56,318 bases of DNA from positions 1 through 56,318 of the forward strand of contig CAJVYQ010000033.1 of assembly GCA_913009825.1 (NCBI GenBank), in the 5' to 3' direction. Positions within the stretch are counted from its first letter, which is position 1. Every line of letters begins with the position of its first letter. Origin of the DNA: an uncultured Deferribacteres bacterium (GTDB lineage Bacteria; Zhuqueibacterota; JdFR-76; DREG01). Shown here one piece after another: positions 43,812 through 51,473 of the stretch. The position numbers and the translations under genes were made by a program. A model generated the notes under the pieces. It did no database searches and was not told the origin of the DNA. It saw nothing but the letters and a program-made list of their open reading frames with translations.

Positions 43812-46154
43812 ATGGAAAAGAGTGTAGTATTTTTTGGTGCTTTACTTCACGATATCGGGAAGTTCTATGAACGGAGTAAGCAATATCACCTAAAAAAAGA
43901 CAAATCAGTTGACAGATATTCTCATGCAGAATATTCGGCTTTTGTTTTAAAAACTTTGCATGGCCAAATTGATTTTTTTAAGCAATTGCCGGAAACAATT
44001 GTTGAAATAGCCAAGACCCATCATGCTCCCCGCACGCCTGAGGGGAAAATCGTCCAATTAACTGACTGGTTATCTTCCGGTGAACGTATGGAAGATCAAT
44101 CGGTGACGGATTATTATGTGAATATCGCTCTGATTTCTGTTTTTTCACAAATTTATCCTGCCGGGAATAGTGTGGAACCGGAAAAACAATGGGGCTGCGA
44201 CTTAGTTCCTTTATCATTCGATTCGGTTTTCCCTTCAATAGAAGCCTGTGCCGGAAAAGATGCTTATCAAGCGCTGGTTGATACTTTCAATTCCCGTTTG
44301 GTTGGGATTAACTCAACAGAAGAATTGCTGGCGCTTATGGAAAAATATTTGTCGCTGGTACCGGCGCAAACTACCCGGTTTAGAGCAGATATATCTTTGT
44401 ATGATCACATGCGTGGAACGGCTGCCATCGCGCTTTGTCTGTATCATCAAATGCAGAACGGGGCGCTGGATGAGCAACAAATAGACCGGATAAGAGAAAG
44501 TTTGAATAAACAGCCTGTGGAGGATAGAAGCTTCATTTTAATCCATGCCGACTTATCCGGCATTCAGAAATTTGTGTTTAATGTGACCTCCAAAGGTGCT
44601 GCAAAGAGTTTGAAGGGAAGGAGTACTTATTTGATGCTGTTAATGGAATCCATCGCTCACTTCTTCGTTAATGAACTTGATCTGGAACCAACAAATATTT
44701 TATACAACGGAGGCGGAAATTTTTATCTATTAGCTCCGGCGGTATTTGAAGAGAAAATTCAAAATTTACGAAAAACCGTCAATCGCCGATTATTTCAAAT
44801 CCACGGCGGCGAATTGTTTTGCAATATCGGGTATTGTCAGTTCTCGGCATATCATTTTATTCAGCAATTTCAGGATATTTGGACGCAGGCAACCGCTAAT
44901 ACCGCTATATTAAAACAGCAGAAAATCTCAGAGATATGGGAAGATGAATATGATCTGTTATTCCAACCTGCCGGGGAAATCCATACCCACGCCTGCCGGA
45001 TTTGTCATTCTACCGAAAATGTGGTAATGGATGATGAAGATATTGAGATTTGCTCTTTTTGCCAATCCTTTAAAAAACTGGCCAAAGATATAAAAGATTG
45101 CCGCTATATTGGTATGAGTGATATAGAGGTGGAAGAGATCTCATTTGGAACGGTGACAGATTGGCAAGCGGCGCTGGCGGTTTTTGGCCGTGAATATTCC
45201 TTTTACAAAGAATGGCCGAAGCGGACTGAAGAAAAGGTATATGCTTTGAACAATTTTGATGATAAGAACACGCCTCTGTTTCGGTTTGGCGCCCTGCCTC
45301 TTGCCCTGGAACCGGATTTTGATATTCTGGCGGAAAATAAAAGACTGGCCTTTTTGAAACTGGATGTAGATAACCTAGGGGAAATTTTTAAGAAAGGGCT
45401 GCAACCGGCATCCATCTCCCGCGTGGCGGTGTTAAGCCGCATGCTGCGGTTGTTCTTTGAAGGCTATTTGCCGTACATGATAGACTCAAACAAAAAATAT
45501 CGCGAAGATATTTACATTGTCTTCTCCGGCGGCGACGATTCTTTTTTAATCGGAAAGCCGCAAACCATGGTTAAATTTGCCGGCGAGTTGCGCCAAAAAT
45601 TCGCTGAGTTTACAGCAGGCAATCCGAAGGTCGGTTTTTCGGCTGCCATCGGTATCTTCGGATACAAGCATCCGGTTATCCAGGCGGCAGAAACAAGCGA
45701 AGAGTGGCTGGAACAGGCAAAAAAATTCCGCACGCCGGAAGAAATGGAAAAGGATGCTCCGCCTTTAAAGAATAGAATTTTTTTGATGAATGAGGTGTTC
45801 AATTGGCTGGAGTTAGACTATATACTCGAAATCCGGGACCTGCTGACATCCATTATCGGAAAAACCGGAAAGCGCAGCCTGCTGCGCAAAGTCATCAATT
45901 CCACCCGCGGATTTAAACCGTTGCTGGAACAAGCAAAGGAAGGCCGCTTAAATATGCAAAAGGTTTGGCGGTTACGTTATTATCTGCGGGATATTAAAGA
46001 AGAAAGCGTACAAAGTGAAAAGAAAAAATTAATTAAAATTTACGAAAACATGTGGCTGCATAATTTTTACGGGAAAAATGGCCGAACCATCACTAATCAC
46101 CAGATCATTACCGCAGCCGCTAAATTAGCTGACCTAAAAACAAGGGAGAATTAA
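43812..46154 (+). CDS. cas10: Type III-A Cas10 (Csm1)
   Basis: The 780-residue signature subunit of the Csm complex. The N-terminal HD nuclease is intact (LLHDIGKF with H13-D14, SHAEYSAF, THHAP). A zinc ribbon follows at Cys395/398/414/417, then the second Palm domain with GGDD at residues 573-576 (VFSGGDDSFLIG). Both single-strand DNase and cyclic-oligoadenylate synthesis are therefore expected on target RNA binding. A downstream CARF-HEPN gene fits this. It heads a tight operon, 3 bp before csm2. Confidence 0.94.
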   Translation: MEKSVVFFGALLHDIGKFYERSKQYHLKKDKSVDRYSHAEYSAFVLKTLHGQIDFFKQLPETIVEIAKTHHAPRTPEGKIVQLTDWLSSGERMEDQSVTDYYVNIALISVFSQIYPAGNSVEPEKQWGCDLVPLSFDSVFPSIEACAGKDAYQALVDTFNSRLVGINSTEELLALMEKYLSLVPAQTTRFRADISLYDHMRGTAAIALCLYHQMQNGALDEQQIDRIRESLNKQPVEDRSFILIHADLSGIQKFVFNVTSKGAAKSLKGRSTYLMLLMESIAHFFVNELDLEPTNILYNGGGNFYLLAPAVFEEKIQNLRKTVNRRLFQIHGGELFCNIGYCQFSAYHFIQQFQDIWTQATANTAILKQQKISEIWEDEYDLLFQPAGEIHTHACRICHSTENVVMDDEDIEICSFCQSFKKLAKDIKDCRYIGMSDIEVEEISFGTVTDWQAALAVFGREYSFYKEWPKRTEEKVYALNNFDDKNTPLFRFGALPLALEPDFDILAENKRLAFLKLDVDNLGEIFKKGLQPASISRVAVLSRMLRLFFEGYLPYMIDSNKKYREDIYIVFSGGDDSFLIGKPQTMVKFAGELRQKFAEFTAGNPKVGFSAAIGIFGYKHPVIQAAETSEEWLEQAKKFRTPEEMEKDAPPLKNRIFLMNEVFNWLELDYILEIRDLLTSIIGKTGKRSLLRKVINSTRGFKPLLEQAKEGRLNMQKVWRLRYYLRDIKEESVQSEKKKLIKIYENMWLHNFYGKNGRTITNHQIITAAAKLADLKTREN

Positions 46155-46157
46155 ACC

Positions 46158-46604
46158 ATGAAACAAAACCAATATTCACAAAAGCATTCTGAAAAATTTG
46201 AGAAGAAAAAAGATAATGCTTGGGAAAACATGAATAAAATATGGCAAGAACTTGAACCGATAATTCTTAAAGTTAAGCAATTGGATAGAAATGGTTACAA
46301 TAATTTTTGTTTCCATGTACAAGAATACGTTGACAATCCTAAATTTAAAGGGACGCATGGTGTTAAAAATATTACGACCTCAAAAATTCGCAATATATTT
46401 TCGATCTTAAAAAAAATGAAAGCACCAGAAGAAGTGGTTCGTTTACGGCCGTCATTAGCTTACCTCTCTGGAAGAGATAAAAAAACGAAGTTTTTTATGA
46501 ATCACTTGGACAAGGTTATCAAAAATATCGAGACAAAAGAACAATTAGAAAGTTTTCAACAATTTTTTGAAGCCATTATTTGTTACGCAAAGGAAAACGA
46601 TTAA
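46158..46604 (+). CDS. csm2: Type III-A Csm2 small subunit
   Basis: A 148-residue helical protein with the Csm2 signature NITTSKIRNIFSILKKMKAPEE and LRPSLAYLSGRDKK. It forms the inner filament of the Csm complex along the crRNA-target duplex. It is AT-rich compared with cas10 and csm3. It lies 3 bp after cas10 and 16 bp before csm3. Confidence 0.9.
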   Translation: MKQNQYSQKHSEKFEKKKDNAWENMNKIWQELEPIILKVKQLDRNGYNNFCFHVQEYVDNPKFKGTHGVKNITTSKIRNIFSILKKMKAPEEVVRLRPSLAYLSGRDKKTKFFMNHLDKVIKNIETKEQLESFQQFFEAIICYAKEND

Positions 46605-46620
46605 TAGAGGAGAACATAAA

Positions 46621-47397
46621 ATGAAACTGATGGGAAAAATCTTTATTGACGGCATCATCGAACTGAAAACCGGACTGCACATCGGCGGTTCGTCCACTGC
46701 GCTGGATATTGGCGGTATCGACAGCAATGTGATTAAAAATGCACAGGGGATTCCCTATATTCCCGGCTCCTCCCTGAAAGGGAAGATGCGTTCATTAATG
46801 GAATTAAAATATTCTGCCTATACGCAGCGTACCGGAAAAGTTGACTCAGGTATGGAAAAAGCAGCAGATTGTAATGCCGACATTCAGCGCCTTTTCGGTT
46901 CTGTTGCCAAAGAAGCGGAAACCAAAACCCGTATCATTGTGCGCGACGCCTTTATCAGTGAAGAAACTTTACATGAAATGCAAAATAAGGAGAACGGCGA
47001 AGGGGGATTTACCAACCTGGAACTGGATTATACCGAAGGTAAATGGGAAAATACGTTGGACCGGCTTACATCTGCCGCCAATCCGCGGCAATTGGAGCGG
47101 GTTCCCGCCGGCGCGAAATTCAATTTTTCGTTAGTATTCAATATTTTTGGCGATGATGCCGCCCTGTTGAACATGGTGTTCGAAGCCCTCCGGTTGGTGC
47201 AGGACGATTATCTGGGCGGTTCAGGCAGCCGCGGTTACGGGCAGGTGGTTTTTGAAAATATTCTGTTAAGCTATAAAAGCGCAGAAAATTATAAGAAACA
47301 AGAATCGGCACAGGAAATTCGCCTGTTTCCTACTCTCGATGAGGTATCGCTCAATAATTTGCCAATTGAATGGGGAGAAAATCATGCACAGGATTAA
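46621..47397 (+). CDS. csm3: Type III-A Csm3 (Cas7-like target RNase)
   Basis: A 258-residue RAMP protein with GLHIGGSSTALDIGGIDSNVIK, IPGSSLKGKMRS and GGSGSRGYGQV. Asp34 (GGID) lines up with the catalytic aspartate known for Csm3 (Asp33 in the Streptococcus thermophilus protein), so target RNA cleavage every 6 nt is expected. ATG 46621 follows AGGAGA; longer readings into csm2 are not supported. The 3' end overlaps csm4 by 14 bp. Confidence 0.94.
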   Translation: MKLMGKIFIDGIIELKTGLHIGGSSTALDIGGIDSNVIKNAQGIPYIPGSSLKGKMRSLMELKYSAYTQRTGKVDSGMEKAADCNADIQRLFGSVAKEAETKTRIIVRDAFISEETLHEMQNKENGEGGFTNLELDYTEGKWENTLDRLTSAANPRQLERVPAGAKFNFSLVFNIFGDDAALLNMVFEALRLVQDDYLGGSGSRGYGQVVFENILLSYKSAENYKKQESAQEIRLFPTLDEVSLNNLPIEWGENHAQD

Positions 47398-48400
47398 ACT
47401 CTATCCGCCGCGGAACAACGCCTTTGTCCTGCCGGATATTCAGGTCAGCTCCGCCACTCTTTTCGGGGCGTTAACTAACAATTACGTGCTGCTGCATGGG
47501 GCGGAGCGCTTTCCGGAACTTTTGCAGTATATCCATGAAGGCCTTCGGCTATCCTGTATTTTCCCGGCTTTGCAAATTGCAGAGAAAGAAATCTTTTTTC
47601 TGCCGAAACCTTTTATCGCCTACCAGGCGGACCGTCCCGAAAATGAAGATGAATATCCCGACAAAAAAGCGCTTAAAAAATTACGCTGGTTTTCCGAAGG
47701 ATTGTTGAAACGGTTAAGAACGCATATCAAAGAAAAAGATGGACGGATAGTCCATACGCTGAATCTTGAGGATGAATCCAATTTAATCATCGGCGGACAA
47801 TTTGCCCTGACGGCATCTGAAATAGGGATGGAAAAGCCGCCTGCGAGGTTGAAGGAACTAAACCTCTTCTCTAAAAACGTCCTGCCGCGGGCCGGCGTGC
47901 CCAGATTCGGTGGTGCTGCCGAACCTTTTCATCAAAGAGAAATTTCACTGCCATGCAGAATTATTAACGGAAAGTCTTTTCGGTTATTTTTTTACTATCT
48001 GGAGAAAAATACACCGGACAGCACAAAGTGGCAGGCTGTGCGGGAGCTGTTTGCGGAAGAAGGCATTGGCGGGCTGCGCAGCCTGGGAAAGGGTTATTTC
48101 GAAAAAACCGAGGTAGAAGAACCGGAATGGCACCTCGCAACCGGACGGCAAATGTTGTTATCGGATACCATCCCGCAAAAACAGGAATTGTCATCGATCT
48201 TATCTTACGATTTTCGGCGTGACGACGGTTTTATTACTTTCGGGCAGGCCACGGAATATAAAAAAAGCGCCTTATATTTGATAAAAGCCGGCGCTGTTTT
48301 AAAGGATCGAATAAACGGAAGGATGGTTGAAGAAAAAATAGGCGGCCGTACGCTTTACCGTTACGGTCTTGCCATGTCGTGTTCTTTAAACGGAGTATGA
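47384..48400 (+). CDS. csm4: Type III-A Csm4 (Cas5-like)
   Basis: A 338-residue RAMP protein that binds the crRNA 5' tag and contacts Cas10. The N-terminus RIKLYPPRNNAFVLPDIQVSSATLFGALTNNYVLL and the internal GGLRSLGKGYFE glycine loop fit Csm4. The start is the ATG at 47384, within csm3 and after GGGGAG. It is followed 1 bp later by csm5. Confidence 0.9.
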   Translation: MHRIKLYPPRNNAFVLPDIQVSSATLFGALTNNYVLLHGAERFPELLQYIHEGLRLSCIFPALQIAEKEIFFLPKPFIAYQADRPENEDEYPDKKALKKLRWFSEGLLKRLRTHIKEKDGRIVHTLNLEDESNLIIGGQFALTASEIGMEKPPARLKELNLFSKNVLPRAGVPRFGGAAEPFHQREISLPCRIINGKSFRLFFYYLEKNTPDSTKWQAVRELFAEEGIGGLRSLGKGYFEKTEVEEPEWHLATGRQMLLSDTIPQKQELSSILSYDFRRDDGFITFGQATEYKKSALYLIKAGAVLKDRINGRMVEEKIGGRTLYRYGLAMSCSLNGV

Positions 48401-48401
48401 T

Positions 48402-49529
48402 ATGAAAACGATGGAATTGAAAATTAAAGTTAAAACACCGTTGCATATTGGTGATCATGACAGTCGCAAATGGTCGGCGTTTAGTGATTACATTGCAAAG
48501 GACGGGAAAATACAATTCGTTGATGCACGCAGACTGAACAATTTACTGGCCGGCGATGATAAATTGATGGATGCCTATCTGCAAATGATTCGCCGCGGAC
48601 AGGGAAGGGGCAGCCGCGAACAGTCTCTGGGCGCTTTTCTTAGCGCTCAAAACATTCCGGCTGAAGAAGTAATCTCTACACTCAGTCTGCAGGTCAGCGG
48701 CATAATCAGCGGCCGGGAAATAAAGCCTTTTATTGCCCGGAATGGTAAGCCATTTATTCCCGGCAGTAGTTTAAAAGGCGCTATTCGTTCCACGATGGCT
48801 TATGATTATGTGCAGCATCATCCGGAATCCAAACGACGTATTCTGAACGATATTCTTAAAAAAAACCAAAAACCTGATTTCAGAAAATTTGAACAGGAAA
48901 TATTCGGCAGCAGTCCGCATACCGATCTTCTCCGTTTTCTGCATGCAGGGGATTCATCTGACTTCGACCCTGATGACCGCTTTGTGCAAACAACCTGGAC
49001 CTATCATATTAAAAAAGGAGTTGCGGAGATACCCATTAGCAAAGAATGCCTGAAACCGGACGCGGAAGCATTCTTTCGTATTAAAAAATTAGCGCTAAAT
49101 TCTAAGGTTCACGAGGGCGGTTTCCGCACCCGGTTTGAGAAACTAAACGGCAAAGAGGATTTGTTTCATATCGTCAATGCCTTTGCCCTGCGGTTTGCCG
49201 AGAGGGAAATTGAGGAGTTAAATGGAAAACCCGGTTTAGAAAAGGTGGTGAATTTTTATCAGAAATTGATTTCTGAAATAACGGCGGAAAACGGGAAAAA
49301 GGCTTTTTTGATGCTGGGCGCCGGAACCGGCATCTTTACCAAAACCATTTTACTTATCTTCTCTTCTACAGAAATTGAACGTATCCGTGAATCAATGAAA
49401 GAAACAAAAGCAAGCCGCAATTTTGGCTGGGTAAAGGGCAAACGCAGCGAGCTTTTTCCGGTAACCCGCCATGTTTATATGTCCGGGGACAAAGTGACCG
49501 GTATTTTAGGGTGGGTGGAAATTTATTAA
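48402..49529 (+). CDS. csm5: Type III-A Csm5 (Cas7-like)
   Basis: A 375-residue RAMP protein at the 3' end of the Csm filament, involved in crRNA maturation. KVKTPLHIGDHDSRKWSAFSDYI, FIPGSSLKGAIRSTMAYDYV and RNFGWVKGKRSEL are typical of Csm5. It starts immediately after the csm4 stop and ends 15 bp before the csm6-like gene. Confidence 0.9.
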   Translation: MKTMELKIKVKTPLHIGDHDSRKWSAFSDYIAKDGKIQFVDARRLNNLLAGDDKLMDAYLQMIRRGQGRGSREQSLGAFLSAQNIPAEEVISTLSLQVSGIISGREIKPFIARNGKPFIPGSSLKGAIRSTMAYDYVQHHPESKRRILNDILKKNQKPDFRKFEQEIFGSSPHTDLLRFLHAGDSSDFDPDDRFVQTTWTYHIKKGVAEIPISKECLKPDAEAFFRIKKLALNSKVHEGGFRTRFEKLNGKEDLFHIVNAFALRFAEREIEELNGKPGLEKVVNFYQKLISEITAENGKKAFLMLGAGTGIFTKTILLIFSSTEIERIRESMKETKASRNFGWVKGKRSELFPVTRHVYMSGDKVTGILGWVEIY

Positions 49530-49544
49530 ATGAAAGGATAAAAA

Positions 49545-50885
49545 ATGAATTTATTTTTTGCAAATATTGGTTCAAGGGATATCTTGTTAAACGGCAATAA
49601 AATTATTCCCTCAAGAACAGAAGGAGAAAAAATTTACAACTCGTTACAGGAGTACAAATCCGAAATTCAATTTCCTATACTTAACCCGGCTCTGAAATAT
49701 ATTTTTGATCAAGATGTGAATAATATAGATCAAATGGTCATTTTTGTTACCGATCAGTCCGACAAGCAGTTTAAATCCGGGGATACAATTTATTTTGGTA
49801 AAATTATTAAACAGATTCTACCGAAAATATTCAAAAGTAAAATAAAGAAAATAAGTCTTCAGGTTTTGCAGGACGAAGTAAATTATTATGATTCGATGTT
49901 TAGTTATTACCGGAATTATTTTAATGAAATACAATACGCCGATGTTGATAAGGTTTTTGTATTAGCCACCGGCGGTATTCCGGCCTGTAATATGGGGTTG
50001 ATTTTTCACAGTATTGATTATTATCAGGATAAAGTGATTTCCTTATATGTCAGTGAAAAGACCCGAAAAATTATAAAAATAAATATGGGGAAGCAGCTAT
50101 TTGATCATTTTTATAAAAAGGCGATGCAGAATTATTTAGCTTCCTACGATTATCCGGCAATCACCACATTTAAACAGAGTGATAAAAATATAGCGTTTCT
50201 GGCACAGGCAGCCCAACATCGATTAAATTTTAATTTCGATACCGCTTTACAATGCCTGCATAACTATCGCTCCCTGTCTGGAAATGCAGGCTTCACCACT
50301 TTAAAGCTGCATTTGGAGAACCTGTTAAACGGAGATAGAAGTTCATTAATAATTGAATTATTAAATAATATTCGGGTTAAAATCAACAGAAAAGAATATG
50401 TGGATGTAGTAGGCCGGCTGTTCAGACTGGAAGAAGCCGTTTTAGGTCACTTTGTTGAACAGGATCTGAAAATTTCCGTTAACCGGGATAAAAAAGAGGG
50501 ATTTAAAAAGTTTGAACAAGGGGTAAAAAAATATCCTGCCCTGGAAAACAGCTTAAAAAAAATAAGAATAAGTGGGGAACCTTTAGATTATAAAACGCCA
50601 AATCGCGAGACGCTCCGCGCTATTTTGCAATTTTTACACAAAGAAAATCCCTGCAATGATAAGTATCGGCAAATAGCCGATCTATGCAACCGGTTAAAAC
50701 CATTTTCCGAACTACGAAATAATAGTATTTTGGCGCACGGATTTAAAGGTGTTTCGTCGAAAGATTTTGAAAATCTGAATCCATCTCAACTTTTGAGCGG
50801 CATGGAGTTTCTATTTGAATTCGATATTAAAACCCTTGGTTTTGAAAAAATTAATATCAGAATAAAAGAAATATTATTGACCTAA
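49545..50885 (+). CDS. csm6: CARF-HEPN ribonuclease (Csm6-like)
   Basis: A 446-residue ancillary RNase of type III systems. The N-terminal CARF domain has the ligand-loop motif VFVLATGGIPACNM (137-150), expected to bind cyclic oligoadenylate made by Cas10. The C-terminal HEPN domain has the RNase motif R(x6)H at Arg391-His398 (RNNSILAH). It is more divergent than the Csm proteins and is AT-rich. Its last residue and TAA stop come from the left end of an inserted MITE (50881). Without the insertion and its ATTGA duplication the frame would continue NKTIKQK and stop, so about eight residues were replaced. Confidence 0.85.
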   Translation: MNLFFANIGSRDILLNGNKIIPSRTEGEKIYNSLQEYKSEIQFPILNPALKYIFDQDVNNIDQMVIFVTDQSDKQFKSGDTIYFGKIIKQILPKIFKSKIKKISLQVLQDEVNYYDSMFSYYRNYFNEIQYADVDKVFVLATGGIPACNMGLIFHSIDYYQDKVISLYVSEKTRKIIKINMGKQLFDHFYKKAMQNYLASYDYPAITTFKQSDKNIAFLAQAAQHRLNFNFDTALQCLHNYRSLSGNAGFTTLKLHLENLLNGDRSSLIIELLNNIRVKINRKEYVDVVGRLFRLEEAVLGHFVEQDLKISVNRDKKEGFKKFEQGVKKYPALENSLKKIRISGEPLDYKTPNRETLRAILQFLHKENPCNDKYRQIADLCNRLKPFSELRNNSILAHGFKGVSSKDFENLNPSQLLSGMEFLFEFDIKTLGFEKINIRIKEILLT

Positions 50886-51010
50886 ATTGAGCGATTCTTA
50901 TGTCATTCCGTAGGAATCTTATTGGTTTAGTACAAAGGATTAAAAAGATTCTTACAGAATGACAAAACTCTTTGGGTGGTTATCGCAAGCTAAGAATCGC
51001 TCAATTTAGG
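50881..51010. mobile_element. MITE family A, copy 4, at the csm6-cas2 junction
   Basis: A 130-bp element with perfect 20-bp terminal inverted repeats (CCTAAATTGAGCGATTCTTA at 50881-50900, inverse at 50991-51010), flanked by ATTGA on both sides (50876-50880 and 51011-51015). This is the best preserved copy in the window. It overlaps the csm6-like stop codon and lies between that gene and cas2. Confidence 0.9.
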
Positions 51011-51101
51011 ATTGAATAAAACCATAAAACAAAAATGAAACGATCATTAGGCACAACAACGGAATTACAAACCCTTTAAAATTTGATGATAAGAGATTGC
51101 A

Positions 51102-51365
51102 ATGTACGTTATTTTGGTGTATGATGTGGAGGAGAAGCGGGTAGTCAAAGCGCTGAAATTGTGCCGTCAGTATTTAAACTGGATTCAGAACAGTGTTTTT
51201 GAAGGGGAACTAACGGAAGGGAAATTAAAAGAGCTGAAGATAAAGTTGAAAAAAATACTTGACATTGAAAAGGATTCTGTGTTAATTTTTAAAATGAGAG
51301 AAAAGAAGGCGTTTAAAAAAGAGGTGATCGGCCGGGAGAAAAATCCTCTGGACACTTTTATCTGA
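51102..51365 (+). CDS. cas2: CRISPR integrase subunit Cas2
   Basis: An 87-residue ferredoxin-fold protein with the Cas2 start MYVILVYDVEEKRVVKALKLCRQYL, including the first-strand Asp, then WIQNSVFEGELTEGKLKELK. It bridges two Cas1 dimers during spacer integration. It is placed 108 bp before the first repeat, the normal position next to the leader, but 7.4 kb from cas1. Confidence 0.94.
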   Translation: MYVILVYDVEEKRVVKALKLCRQYLNWIQNSVFEGELTEGKLKELKIKLKKILDIEKDSVLIFKMREKKAFKKEVIGREKNPLDTFI

Positions 51366-51473
51366 ACCCCGCAGTCGTCAACCTTGTGCTTACGGCAGCA
51401 GGATTGGTGGTTGACAGACATTTTTCAGTTATTTTACCCGCTAAATAACTGTTTTTTAAGGCCGTTTTTGCGG
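51366..51473 (+). promoter_or_regulatory. CRISPR leader
   Basis: A 108-bp non-coding stretch between the cas2 stop and the first repeat, AT-rich toward the repeat (AACTGTTTTTTAAGGCCG). Its position next to cas2 and upstream of repeats ending in ATTGAAAC indicates that array transcription and spacer addition occur from this side. Confidence 0.7.
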
